Source: an uncultured Bacilli bacterium
GTDB lineage: Bacteria > Bacillota_I > Bacilli_A > RF39 > UBA660
Reading direction: 5' to 3'
DNA length: 33,970 bases
Assembly: GCA_947623685.1 (NCBI GenBank)
Contig: CANQHF010000013.1
Coordinates: 1 to 33,970 of the forward strand
The position numbers and the translations under genes are program-made. Of this stretch, positions 9,166 to 18,909 are shown piece by piece. Under the pieces are notes generated by a model. That model had not been told where the DNA came from. It did no database searches and saw only the letters and a list, made by a program, of their open reading frames with translations. Positions within the stretch are counted from its first letter, which is position 1. Each line of letters opens with the position of its first letter.

Positions 9166-9244
9166 AAGATACACTTACCCAAATGGGTAAGTGTATCTTT
9201 CCAAAAACATTTGGAAAGCAAACTAACCTAAAGTTGCTCTCACT
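9155..9244 (-). ncRNA. Putative antisense antitoxin RNA convergent with the toxin
   Basis: Minus-strand promoter TTTACA-17-TATAAT; 16-bp perfect terminator stem (9165-9200) followed on the minus strand by TTTTATTTTTT. Confidence 0.65.
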
Positions 9245-9250
9245 AAATAA

Positions 9251-9279
9251 ATTATACAATAATAAAAAATATATGTAAA
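9251..9279 (-). promoter_or_regulatory. Sigma-A-type promoter for the antisense RNA
   Basis: Minus strand: TTTACA (9279-9274), 17-nt spacer, TATAAT (9256-9251). Confidence 0.75.
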
Positions 9280-9353
9280 TATTTTATTTGTAAGTTTATT
9301 TTAATTGTTAAAATATTACAATTGTATTATAATAAAAATAAGGAAGTGATAAT

Positions 9354-10127
9354 ATGAAGAAAAGAATAATTAGTGCAGTAGTTGCTTTAGCAATATTTAT
9401 ACCACTTATAATATTAGGAGGTATATGGCTTAAAGTAGCCGCTTGTATTTTAGCTTTATTAGCTTTAAAAGAATTTCTTGATTTACCTCATAAAAATAAA
9501 AGACCAATTTATATTGACGTAATATTTTATGCATTGGTTTTATTAATGGTTTTTATGGATGATAAGAAAAACATATATTTCTTACTTACTTTTCTTATTC
9601 CTATGCTTATGGTTATATATTGTAATGATAATAAAAAATATAATGCTGATGAAGCGTTTAAGTTAATTGCGATGACTTCTTTAATAGGTATTGTGTTTCA
9701 CGAGTTTTTATTGATTAGAGAAAAAAGTTTGATGTTATTTATATATTTATTTTTAATTACGATGTTAACTGATACTTATGCTCATTTAGCGGGCACGTTA
9801 ATTGGTAAAAATAAGTTAGCACCAAAAATATCACCAAATAAAACTTGGGAAGGTGCTATAATAGGCGGTGTGTTTGGTACTTTATGTGCATCAACGTTTT
9901 ATTACATCGTAATAGATTCTAACGTAAATGTTTTACTTTTACTAGTAGTTACGTTATTGTTATCTTCTTTAGGTCAGTTAGGAGATTTATTCTTTAGTGC
10001 CGTTAAAAGAAATCATGACATAAAAGATTTTTCTAACATAATGCCAGGACATGGCGGAGTACTAGATAGACTAGATAGCATTATTTTTGTTGTTATTGGA
10101 TATATTTTATTATCAGGGATTTTTTAG
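9354..10127 (+). CDS. cdsA: Phosphatidate cytidylyltransferase
   Basis: Multi-TM; GxxxGKNKLAPKISPNKTWEGAIIGG, PGHGGVLDRLDS signature. Confidence 0.96.
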   Translation: MKKRIISAVVALAIFIPLIILGGIWLKVAACILALLALKEFLDLPHKNKRPIYIDVIFYALVLLMVFMDDKKNIYFLLTFLIPMLMVIYCNDNKKYNADEAFKLIAMTSLIGIVFHEFLLIREKSLMLFIYLFLITMLTDTYAHLAGTLIGKNKLAPKISPNKTWEGAIIGGVFGTLCASTFYYIVIDSNVNVLLLLVVTLLLSSLGQLGDLFFSAVKRNHDIKDFSNIMPGHGGVLDRLDSIIFVVIGYILLSGIF

Positions 10128-10136
10128 GAGGCAAAA

Positions 10137-11180
10137 ATGACTTTAATATATTTTTTACTTATGCTTGGAATAATAGTTTTCATACACGAACTAGGACATT
10201 TTTTCTGGGCTAAAAAATCAGGTGTTTATTGTTATGAGTTTTCATTAGGGTTTGGTCCAAAACTTTTTTCCTTTAAGAGAAAAAATGATGAAACTTTATA
10301 TTGTATAAGGTTAATACCAATTGGTGGTTATGTTTCTATGGCAGGTGAAGAAGCTGATGATGATAAAACGGTTCCAAAGGATAAAAAATTATATAATAAA
10401 CCTTGGTATAAAAAGATAATCATTGTTTTAGCGGGGGTTACTAATAACTTTATATTAGGCTTTTTAGTGTTTTTTATTGTTTCTTTATGTTTCGGATCAT
10501 TTACTACAAAACCAATAATTGGTGAAGTAAGTAAAGATTCTGCTAGTCAAAAAGCTGGCATAAAAACTGGGGATAAAATAATTTCAATCAATGGTAAAAA
10601 AACTAATACATGGGATGATGTTACTTTAACCCTTACTTTAGCGAATAATGAAAAACCTCAAAAATTATTAGTTGAAACCAAAGATGGTGATGAAAAACAA
10701 ATATTAGTAAAACCAACTAAAATCAAAGGTAAAAAAGGTAAAGTATCATATTCATATGGTATTGCATTAGATGATACTAAGCATTATGGAATTAAAAATG
10801 CGTTTTCTTATGCAACTAGTAAATTTGCTTCAACCTTTAACTCAATGATTGTTACAATAAAAGCGTTATTTACTGGAAAGATAGGATTAAATGCTTTATC
10901 TGGCCCAGTTGGAATTTACTCAATTGTTGGAACTCAAAGTAAGTCAGGTTTATCAGGATTGCTTTATTTGTTAGCATATTTATCAATAAACGTTGGATTT
11001 ATTAATTTGCTTCCTTTCCCAGCTTTTGATGGATATCGTGCCGTTGTAATATTAATAGAAAAAATAACTGGTAAAACGGTTAACCAAAAAGTGGATGCAA
11101 TAATTAATAACATAGGATTAATGCTTCTTTTTGCACTAATGATATTTATTACTATAAAAGATATTTTGAGGCTTTTTTAA
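10137..11180 (+). CDS. rseP: RIP metalloprotease RseP/RasP
   Basis: HELGHFFWAKKSGV (HExxH), PDZ domain, NLLPFPAFDGYR. Confidence 0.95.
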   Translation: MTLIYFLLMLGIIVFIHELGHFFWAKKSGVYCYEFSLGFGPKLFSFKRKNDETLYCIRLIPIGGYVSMAGEEADDDKTVPKDKKLYNKPWYKKIIIVLAGVTNNFILGFLVFFIVSLCFGSFTTKPIIGEVSKDSASQKAGIKTGDKIISINGKKTNTWDDVTLTLTLANNEKPQKLLVETKDGDEKQILVKPTKIKGKKGKVSYSYGIALDDTKHYGIKNAFSYATSKFASTFNSMIVTIKALFTGKIGLNALSGPVGIYSIVGTQSKSGLSGLLYLLAYLSINVGFINLLPFPAFDGYRAVVILIEKITGKTVNQKVDAIINNIGLMLLFALMIFITIKDILRLF

Positions 11181-11213
11181 CAAAGAAAGCTTCTTTTTCT
11201 AGAAAGGGATTTT

Positions 11214-12149
11214 ATGAAAGATTTAAAAGTAATATTTATGGGTACTCCAGAATTTTGTGTACCAATATTAGAAAGCTTAATAAATAATTGTAATGTTATA
11301 GCGGTTGTAACACAACCAGACAAACAAGTAGGAAGAAAAAAAGAAATAATTTTTTCTCCAATAAAAAAACTTGCGATAAAAAATAACATAAAAGTTTTGC
11401 AACCAATTAAAATAAGAGAAGATTATGAAGATGTTATATCTTTAAATCCTGATATAATAATAACTTGTGCATATGGTCAAATAATTCCAGAGATTATTTT
11501 AAATAAACCAAAATATGGTTGCATAAACGTTCATGCATCGCTTCTTCCTAAATTAAGAGGTGGTGCACCAATTCATAAAGCAATAATGTATGGTTATGAT
11601 AAAACCGGAATTACAATAATGTATATGGATAAAGGTATGGATACGGGTGATATGATATCTAAAGAAGAAGTTGTAATAGAAAATAATGATACGGCACAAA
11701 GTCTTCATGATAAGTTACAAAAGATAGCGGTATCATTACTTCTTAAAACTTTACAAGATATAATAAACGGTACCAATAAAAGAGAAAAACAAAATGAAGA
11801 TGAAGCAACATATGCTTATAACGTATCAAGACAAGAAGAACATATATCATTTAATAAATCATCAAAAGAAGTTTATAATCAAATAAGATCTCTTAATTCG
11901 TGGCCTGGGGCATACGCTATTTTAGATGATAAAAACGTAAAAATATGGTCTTCATTAATAAGTGATAAGAAATATGATGATGTTTGTGGTAAGATCGTTA
12001 ATTTAGATAAAAACAAAATGGAAGTAGTAACTAAAGATGGTAGTATATTAATTACACAATTACAAATGCCTGGTAAAAGAATTATGGATATTAAGGATTT
12101 TGTAAATGGAGTAAAAAAAGAAGATTATATAGGAAAAATTTTTAAATAA
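11214..12149 (+). CDS. fmt: Methionyl-tRNA formyltransferase
   Basis: VIFMGTPEFCVPILE, NVHASLLPKLRGGAPIHKAI, MDTGDM. Confidence 0.96.
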   Translation: MKDLKVIFMGTPEFCVPILESLINNCNVIAVVTQPDKQVGRKKEIIFSPIKKLAIKNNIKVLQPIKIREDYEDVISLNPDIIITCAYGQIIPEIILNKPKYGCINVHASLLPKLRGGAPIHKAIMYGYDKTGITIMYMDKGMDTGDMISKEEVVIENNDTAQSLHDKLQKIAVSLLLKTLQDIINGTNKREKQNEDEATYAYNVSRQEEHISFNKSSKEVYNQIRSLNSWPGAYAILDDKNVKIWSSLISDKKYDDVCGKIVNLDKNKMEVVTKDGSILITQLQMPGKRIMDIKDFVNGVKKEDYIGKIFK

Positions 12150-12326
12150 TTTTATGTTATCTTGTATAGTAAAGTATAAAAGTAGCTTTTTAGCTATTTT
12201 TTTAATTTATTATATCAAATAGTGTAAAGTATTTAAAAAAACATTTATTTTGATAATTATATATTATCTTGATGTTAACGTTTGATTTTATAAGTGTTAT
12301 AATTATTATTAGCAAGGAGTTATAAC

Positions 12327-13358
12327 GTGAATAATATTTATAATTATACAAAACAGGCTTTAGAAAGTTATTTTGAAGAAATTGGTGAATCTAAATTTAG
12401 AGCGGATCAAATATTTGACTGGCTTTATGTAAAAAGAGTTAAAAGTTTTGATGAAATGACTAACTTAAAAAAAGACTTAATAAAATATTTAAAAGAAAAA
12501 TTTATATTAGATGAAATTAAGTTAGTTAAAAAACAAAGTGATGTTGACGTAAAAAAATATTTATTTAATCTTCGTGATGGTAATAAAATTGAAGCGGTTT
12601 TAATGAATCATGATTATGGAAATAGTATTTGTGTATCTACCCAAGTAGGATGTAATATGGGTTGCTTATTTTGTGAAAGTGGTAGGTTAAAAAAATTAAG
12701 AAATTTAGATGTATGTGAGCTTGTTTTACAAATTTTAAAAGTAGAAGAAGATACAAAACAAAGAATTAGCCATGTTGTTTTAATGGGAATTGGAGAACCG
12801 TTTGATAATTATGATAACGTAATGAATTTTATTAACATCATAAATGATCCAAAGGGAATAAACATAGGTATAAGACATATTACGGTATCAACTTGTGGTA
12901 TTGTACCTAAAATAAAAGAGTTTACAAAAGAAAAAGCGGGAGTTAATTTAGCGATAAGTCTTCACGCTCCTTTTGATGAAATAAGAAATAAAATAATGCC
13001 AATTAATAAAGTATATAAAATATGCGATATAATTGATGCGGTTAAGGAGTATATAAAAGCAACAAATAGAAGGGTTACGTTTGAATATATATTATTAAAG
13101 GATATAAATGATACTTCTGATTGTGCTAAAGCTTTAGCTAGCTTATTAAAGGATCTTAATTGTTACGTAAATTTAATTCCATATAACGAAACATCAAATA
13201 CTAAGTATAAGAAAAGTGATAAAGTGACAATTAATAAATTTTATGATATATTAAAAGAAAGTAATATAAATGTAACGATAAGAAGAGAATTTGGCTCTAA
13301 TGTTTCCGCAGCTTGTGGTCAATTAAGAAGCGAGCAAATTAAAAAGGAAGGAAAGTAA
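12327..13358 (+). CDS. rlmN: 23S rRNA/tRNA (adenine) methyltransferase RlmN (GTG start)
   Basis: CVSTQVGCNMGCLFCESG radical SAM, GIGEPFDNYDNV, NLAISLHAP, C-terminal RREFGSNVSAACGQLR. Confidence 0.96.
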   Translation: MNNIYNYTKQALESYFEEIGESKFRADQIFDWLYVKRVKSFDEMTNLKKDLIKYLKEKFILDEIKLVKKQSDVDVKKYLFNLRDGNKIEAVLMNHDYGNSICVSTQVGCNMGCLFCESGRLKKLRNLDVCELVLQILKVEEDTKQRISHVVLMGIGEPFDNYDNVMNFINIINDPKGINIGIRHITVSTCGIVPKIKEFTKEKAGVNLAISLHAPFDEIRNKIMPINKVYKICDIIDAVKEYIKATNRRVTFEYILLKDINDTSDCAKALASLLKDLNCYVNLIPYNETSNTKYKKSDKVTINKFYDILKESNINVTIRREFGSNVSAACGQLRSEQIKKEGK

Positions 13359-13360
13359 AT

Positions 13361-14098
13361 ATGAAATCATATTATATAACAGACACTGGAAAGGTAAGAA
13401 CTCATAACGAGGATTCAGTTATGATTGTTAAAAACTTATCTGGAGAACATTTAATGGTAGTTGCGGATGGTATGGGTGGACATAAAGCAGGAGAAATAGC
13501 ATCCTCAATCGTTGTAAATGGACTTTCTGATAAATTTAAGGTTTTAGAGTCAATTGGAGAAAAACAGCAAGCGGTAAATTGGATAAGACAAAACGTAAGT
13601 GAACTTAATGAAGCTATTTTTAAATATACTGACGAATTTCCTGAAAGTAAGGGAATGGGAACAACGTTAGTTCTTTCAATAATAACTAATGATTATGTTT
13701 TGTTTGCAAACGTAGGAGATTCTTCTGGTTTTGTAATTAAAGCTGGAAGTTTATATAAAGTAACCAAAGATCATACCTTGGTAAATTTGCTTGTTGAAAC
13801 TGGAGAATTAACCGCTGATGAAGCTAAAAATCACCCAAGAAAAAACGTTTTAATGAGAGCTCTTGGAGCTAATAATCCGGTTGATGTTGATATATTTGAC
13901 GTTGATACTGGTTGTGATGGTATTTTACTATGTAGTGATGGTTTAACTAATATGTTATCACAAGAACAAATCGAAAAGGTATTAAATAGTGATTTAACAT
14001 TAGAAGAGAAAGTAGTTAAGCTAGTTAAAAAGAGTAATTTAAGGGGTGGTACTGATAACGTATCCATCGCGTATTTACAAAAGGAAAGTGGTGAATAG
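13361..14098 (+). CDS. PP2C-family Ser/Thr protein phosphatase
   Basis: DTGKVRTHNEDS, VVADGMGGHKAGE, ANVGDS, LLCSDGLTN, GGTDNVS; next to PASTA kinase. Confidence 0.95.
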   Translation: MKSYYITDTGKVRTHNEDSVMIVKNLSGEHLMVVADGMGGHKAGEIASSIVVNGLSDKFKVLESIGEKQQAVNWIRQNVSELNEAIFKYTDEFPESKGMGTTLVLSIITNDYVLFANVGDSSGFVIKAGSLYKVTKDHTLVNLLVETGELTADEAKNHPRKNVLMRALGANNPVDVDIFDVDTGCDGILLCSDGLTNMLSQEQIEKVLNSDLTLEEKVVKLVKKSNLRGGTDNVSIAYLQKESGE

Positions 14099-14100
14099 TT

Positions 14101-15861
14101 ATGATTGAAAAAGGAAGGCTAATAAATGATCGCTACGAAATAGAAAGATTAATTGGTGAAGGTGGAATGGCTAATGTTTATTTGGCAAGAGACACCATTT
14201 TAGGTAGAAAAGTAGCGGTAAAAGTCTTAAGAGGTGATTTAGCAGGAGATGAAAAGTTTGTAAGAAGATTCCAAAGAGAAGCTTTAGCAGCATCTTCTTT
14301 ATCACATCCTAACATAGTTGAGATATATGACGTAGGAGAAGATGACGGTAATTTTTACATAGTAATGGAGTATATTGAGGGTAAAACCCTTAAACATCTT
14401 ATTAAGAAAAGGGGCGTATTATCACTTCCTGAAGCAATCGATATTATTCTTCAATTATTAGATGCGTTAAAAACCGCTCATGATTCTTATATAATTCACC
14501 GTGATATAAAACCACAAAACATAATGATAAAAGAAAGTGGTTTGGTAAAAATAACTGATTTTGGTATTGCTATGGCCTTAAATAGCGCTCAGTTAACCCA
14601 AACGAATTCCGTTATGGGATCAGTTCATTATTTGCCACCAGAGCAAGCATCAGGAAAAGGCTCAACCATTAGAAGTGACATATATTCACTTGGAATATTG
14701 ATGTTTGAAATGCTAACTGGAAGGGTACCATATAAAGGTGATAGTGCCGTTGAAATAGCTTTAAAACATATGAAAGAGCCATTACCAAGTGCAAGGGATA
14801 TTAATCCCGTTATTCCGCAATCGGTTGAAAACATAATTATAAAAGCAACCGCTAAAAATCCTAAAAATAGGTATAAAGACGTAATTGAAATGGCTGATGA
14901 TATTAAAACTTGTTTAGATGAATCAAGACAAAACGAAGAAAAAATAGAATTTAAGTATCCGGAAGCTGATTTATCTGAAACCAAAAACGTTAGTTTAAAA
15001 GAAGAAAAAAAGCCAGTTAAGGATAATAAGCCAGTCGTAAAACAAATAACTGAAGATGATAAAATTGAAAAGAAGAATAAAAAAACGATGATTATAATAA
15101 TATCAATTATTTCTGTGTTAATTTTATTATTTGCTTTGGTTGTTATAATTGGCCCAAAAATAACTTCCGCAAAAGAAATAAAGATACCAGATGTTTATGG
15201 TATGGAAATATCAAAGGCTGAAGACTTAATAAAAAAGACGGGATTTAAAATAGATTCTAAAGAAAAAGCAAGCGATGACGTTGATGAGGGATTAGTTATA
15301 AAAACAGAACCAACTAAAAATAGATATGCCAAGAAAGGTAGTGTTATAACCATTTATTACTCATCAGGGTCAAAGAAGATAAAAATAGAAGATTATAAAG
15401 GCCAAAACGCCTATGAAATAAAAGCCAAACTTGAACTTTTAGGATTAAAAGTTGAAATCGCTTTAAAAGAAGTAGAAGATTCAGCAAGCTATAAAGATAA
15501 AGAACAGTTAATAATAGATCAAAGTGTAAAAGAAAAAGAAAGTTTATCTTCTGGCGAAAAAATAACTTTATACATTCCAAAAATATTAATAGAATATCCA
15601 GATATGGTAGGAGATTTATGGGATTTAAATAGGGTGCAAGAGTTTTGTGAAAAATATGGTCTTAATTTAAAATTAAACTATAAAGAAACCGCTGAAATAG
15701 AAGAAGGTGTTGTTTTAGCACAATCTCCAAAAGCTGGTGAAGAAGTTTATGAAAAAGATACTTTAAGGGTTGTTCTTTCTAAAAAACCTACAACCACTAC
15801 AACAACAACTACCACCACCACGACAACAAAAGCACCTAGTGATACTAACATAGGTGAATAA
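14101..15861 (+). CDS. PASTA-domain Ser/Thr protein kinase (PrkC/PknB-like) with polythreonine tail
   Basis: IGEGGMANVYLARD, IIHRDIKPQNIMI, DFGIA; TM; PASTA repeats; C-terminal T-rich run. Confidence 0.96.
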   Translation: MIEKGRLINDRYEIERLIGEGGMANVYLARDTILGRKVAVKVLRGDLAGDEKFVRRFQREALAASSLSHPNIVEIYDVGEDDGNFYIVMEYIEGKTLKHLIKKRGVLSLPEAIDIILQLLDALKTAHDSYIIHRDIKPQNIMIKESGLVKITDFGIAMALNSAQLTQTNSVMGSVHYLPPEQASGKGSTIRSDIYSLGILMFEMLTGRVPYKGDSAVEIALKHMKEPLPSARDINPVIPQSVENIIIKATAKNPKNRYKDVIEMADDIKTCLDESRQNEEKIEFKYPEADLSETKNVSLKEEKKPVKDNKPVVKQITEDDKIEKKNKKTMIIIISIISVLILLFALVVIIGPKITSAKEIKIPDVYGMEISKAEDLIKKTGFKIDSKEKASDDVDEGLVIKTEPTKNRYAKKGSVITIYYSSGSKKIKIEDYKGQNAYEIKAKLELLGLKVEIALKEVEDSASYKDKEQLIIDQSVKEKESLSSGEKITLYIPKILIEYPDMVGDLWDLNRVQEFCEKYGLNLKLNYKETAEIEEGVVLAQSPKAGEEVYEKDTLRVVLSKKPTTTTTTTTTTTTTKAPSDTNIGE

Positions 15862-16703
15862 TGAAGGCAAGAATAATAAAGCTAATTAGTAATAAGTGGA
15901 CTGTACAATGCGATAACAAACGTTATGAATGTAAGTGCATTGGTAAGTTTAGATATCAAAAAATATCACCTGTTGTAGGTGATATGGTTGAAATAGATGA
16001 GAATAAAAACCTTATTTTAAAAGTTTTACCAAGAAAAAATTTTCTTATAAGACCACCAATCGCAAACGTTGATCAAGCAATTATTTTAGTAAGTTGTAAA
16101 GCACCAGATTTTTCAAGTAATTTACTTGATAAAATGCTTGTTATAATAGAATATAATAACATCAAACCAGTAATTTGCTTTACAAAGTATGATTTGCTTG
16201 ATGATACCAAAAAAATGGATGAAATAATTAAATATTATAAATCAATTGGTTATGACGTTTACATAAATAATGAACTTGATGACATTAAAGAAATGTTAAA
16301 CGGTAAATTAAGTGTTTTAACTGGCCAAACTGGGGTTGGAAAATCATCACTTCTTAATAGTATAAATCCTTATTTAAAACTTAAAACAGGAGAAATATCT
16401 AAAGCTTTAGGAAGGGGAAGACACACAACAAGATGCACTCAGTTATTGGAAGTAGAAGGTGGTTTAGTTGCGGATACCCCTGGTTTTTCGTCAATTGATT
16501 TTTCATCAATGGATAAAATGGATATCATGACTAATTTTCCTGAATTTTATGAAAGAATTGATAAGTGTAAGTATAAGGATTGTATTCATATAAAAGAAGA
16601 TGGATGCTACATAAAGCAATTAGTAGAAAATGGTAAAATATTAAGTAGTAGGTATGAAAACTATAAAAAATTTATAGAAGAAATAAGTAAGAAAAGAAGG
16701 TAA
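15861..16703 (+). CDS. rsgA: Ribosome small-subunit-dependent GTPase A
   Basis: TGQTGVGKSSLLNSI, GRGRHTT, DTPGF, C-terminal Zn-binding C-x4-C-x-H-x-C-like region. Confidence 0.95.
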   Translation: MKARIIKLISNKWTVQCDNKRYECKCIGKFRYQKISPVVGDMVEIDENKNLILKVLPRKNFLIRPPIANVDQAIILVSCKAPDFSSNLLDKMLVIIEYNNIKPVICFTKYDLLDDTKKMDEIIKYYKSIGYDVYINNELDDIKEMLNGKLSVLTGQTGVGKSSLLNSINPYLKLKTGEISKALGRGRHTTRCTQLLEVEGGLVADTPGFSSIDFSSMDKMDIMTNFPEFYERIDKCKYKDCIHIKEDGCYIKQLVENGKILSSRYENYKKFIEEISKKRR

Positions 16704-16706
16704 TTT

Positions 16707-17327
16707 ATGAAAGTCTCAGTATCAGTTTTAAAAGAATATGATAATCTATATGATGCCGTTTTAAAAGTTAATGAATCTAGTTGTGATTTTTTACACATCG
16801 ACGTTATGGATGGTAAGTTCGTTGATAATAAAAAGTTTTCCGTAGATATGGTAAAACAAATCAAAAAAGTAAGTAAAAAACCACTTGATGTTCATTTAAT
16901 GGTAAATGATATTAAAACGGTTATGGAATATGCAAATTTAAAACCAGAATATTTAACTTTTCACGTAGAGATAATAGATGATGTTAAAACAATTAAATAT
17001 TTAAAATCATTAGGAATAAAGGTAGGTCTTGCAATTAATCCAGAAACTGATATTAAGTATTTAAAACCATACGTAAGTGATATTGATTTAGTATTATTTA
17101 TGAGTGTTAATCCTGGCTATGGGGGACAAAGCTTTAATTATGATGTGATTAATAAAATAAAAGAGTTTAAAAAAATGTCACCTGATAATTTAATAATAAA
17201 TATTGATGGCGGGGTAAACGATAAGACGATTAATTTTTGTAAAGAAGCTGGTTGTAATATGGTTGTATCAGGTTCTTATGTTACGAACAATCAATTTTAT
17301 GATGATGCAATTAATAAACTTAAGTAA
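16707..17327 (+). CDS. rpe: Ribulose-phosphate 3-epimerase
   Basis: FLHIDVMDGKFV, DVHLMV, VNPGYGGQSF, IDGGV. Confidence 0.96.
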   Translation: MKVSVSVLKEYDNLYDAVLKVNESSCDFLHIDVMDGKFVDNKKFSVDMVKQIKKVSKKPLDVHLMVNDIKTVMEYANLKPEYLTFHVEIIDDVKTIKYLKSLGIKVGLAINPETDIKYLKPYVSDIDLVLFMSVNPGYGGQSFNYDVINKIKEFKKMSPDNLIINIDGGVNDKTINFCKEAGCNMVVSGSYVTNNQFYDDAINKLK

Positions 17328-17399
17328 TATATGTAATAAAAAGCTTTACAAATCATAAATTTTATTATATACTATAAAAGTAATTTTGATATAAAGGAA

Positions 17400-17533
17400 A
17401 GAAGATTGTATTTATCTCACCTGATTACGAGTAGTAATAGGTTAAACGCCAACAAAGAATACATATACATATTTAAGCGTTTTTTAGGTGAATACGATTC
17501 TTGTATTCACTTTTTTAATGGAGGTGCTTTAAT
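17400..17533 (+). promoter_or_regulatory. infC-rpmI-rplT leader with attenuator
   Basis: Perfect 8-bp terminator stem GTGAATAC-gattctt-GTATTCAC + T6 (17488-17516) just before the infC SD; upstream GTATTtatctCACCT (17408-17422) could pair with AGGTGAATAC (17486-17495) as antiterminator. Confidence 0.7.
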
Positions 17534-18058
17534 ATAGCAAAAGAAAAAGATATGCCAATTAACGAGCAAATAAGAGTAAAACAAATGCTTGTAATTGGAC
17601 CTAATGGTGAACAACTTGGTATTAAATCAAAAGAAGAGGCATTAACCCTTGCTTCTTATGCTGGTTTTGACCTTGTCTTAATTAATGATAAGGCTGATAA
17701 TCCAGTATGTAAATTAATGGACTATAATAAGTTTAAATATGAAAAAAAGAAAAAACAAAAAGAAGCGTTAAAAAAACAAAAGGAAAATAATGCCGAAATG
17801 AAAGAATATCGTTTGTCACCAAACATTGATGTTCATGACTTTAATACAAAACTTATTAATGCAAAAAAATATTTGGAAAAAGGTCATAAGATCAAATTAT
17901 CTATTCGTTTTAAAGGACGTGAAATGCAATTTACTGATAAGGGTAAAGAAGTATTATTAAGATTTGCGGAATCCTTAAACGAAATAAGCACAATTGAAAC
18001 TGCACCGACACTTGATGGAAGAAATATGATGGCTATAATTAGCCCATCTAAAAAATAG
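17534..18058 (+). CDS. infC: Translation initiation factor IF-3, predicted AUA start
   Basis: INEQIRVKQMLVIGPNGEQLGI; GGAGG SD at 17520-17524, then in-frame ATA at 17534 giving (M)AKEKDMPINEQIR; no ATG/GTG/TTG at SD distance. Confidence 0.93.
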   Translation: MAKEKDMPINEQIRVKQMLVIGPNGEQLGIKSKEEALTLASYAGFDLVLINDKADNPVCKLMDYNKFKYEKKKKQKEALKKQKENNAEMKEYRLSPNIDVHDFNTKLINAKKYLEKGHKIKLSIRFKGREMQFTDKGKEVLLRFAESLNEISTIETAPTLDGRNMMAIISPSKK

Positions 18059-18069
18059 GAGGATAAAAA

Positions 18070-18273
18070 ATGGCAAAAAAAACACAAAAGACTCATAAGG
18101 GTACTAAAAAAGTTTTAAATGTAAGACAAAGTGGTACCATTACAATAGGAAGACCAGGATCAAGACATAATACTGGTTCTAAAAACGCATCTTACAATAG
18201 AAAAAATAGAAAAGGTTCTCAACTAAGTAGTGCGGATAAAAACAGACTAAAAAGAATAATAGATACTTTATAG
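18070..18273 (+). CDS. rpmI: 50S ribosomal protein L35
   Basis: KTHKGTKK and NRKGSQLSSADKNRLKRII; between infC and rplT. Confidence 0.95.
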   Translation: MAKKTQKTHKGTKKVLNVRQSGTITIGRPGSRHNTGSKNASYNRKNRKGSQLSSADKNRLKRIIDTL

Positions 18274-18298
18274 TATAAAAATTAAGGAGGATTAGAAT

Positions 18299-18871
18299 AT
18301 GGCAAGAGTAAAAAATGGTGCTGTTGTAAAAGCACGTCGTAAAAAAATATTAAAAGAAGCTAAAGGTTACTTTGGTAGTAAACATAGATTATTTAAAAGT
18401 GCAAAAGAACAAGTAATGCATTCATCAATGTATGCTTTTAGAGATAGAAAACAAAACAAACGTAATTTTAGAAAACTATGGATTGTTCGTATAAACGCAG
18501 CATGTCGTGAAAATGACATTAGTTATTCAAGATTTATAAACGGACTTTCTAAGGCTGGTGTTACAGTTAACCGTAAAATGCTATCAGAAATAGCAATCGA
18601 TTCACCAAAAGCATTTACTGATTTAGTTATAATCGCAAAAGATGCTTTAAATGGAAAGATGCCAAAAGAAGAAAAGGCAAGTAAAACAGCTCCTAAAAAG
18701 GAAGAAAAACAAGAAGTTAAAAAAGAAACAAAAAAAGCTCCAGCTAAAAAAGAAAATAAAGAAGATATATCAAAATTAACAGTAGCTGAACTTAAAAAAA
18801 TGGCAAAAGAAAAGGGTATAGAAGGCTACACCACAATGAAAAAAGCTGAACTATTAGAGAAACTAGCATAG
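18299..18871 (+). CDS. rplT: 50S ribosomal protein L20 with C-terminal linker and Rho_N/SAP-like domain
   Basis: [32 protein letters not shown]...; extension ...[45 protein letters not shown]. Confidence 0.95.
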   Translation: MARVKNGAVVKARRKKILKEAKGYFGSKHRLFKSAKEQVMHSSMYAFRDRKQNKRNFRKLWIVRINAACRENDISYSRFINGLSKAGVTVNRKMLSEIAIDSPKAFTDLVIIAKDALNGKMPKEEKASKTAPKKEEKQEVKKETKKAPAKKENKEDISKLTVAELKKMAKEKGIEGYTTMKKAELLEKLA

Positions 18872-18909
18872 TTTCTTTTTTTATTATATAATTAGTTTAG
18901 GTGGTTCAA

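Noticed and set aside
9017-9242. MITE or small transposon with terminal inverted repeats TGAGGGCAACTT/AAGTTGCTCTCA
   Set aside because: No clear target-site duplication, and both repeat ends sit at apparent transcript 5' ends with a promoter and SD; a TA module explains more. Not fully excluded.
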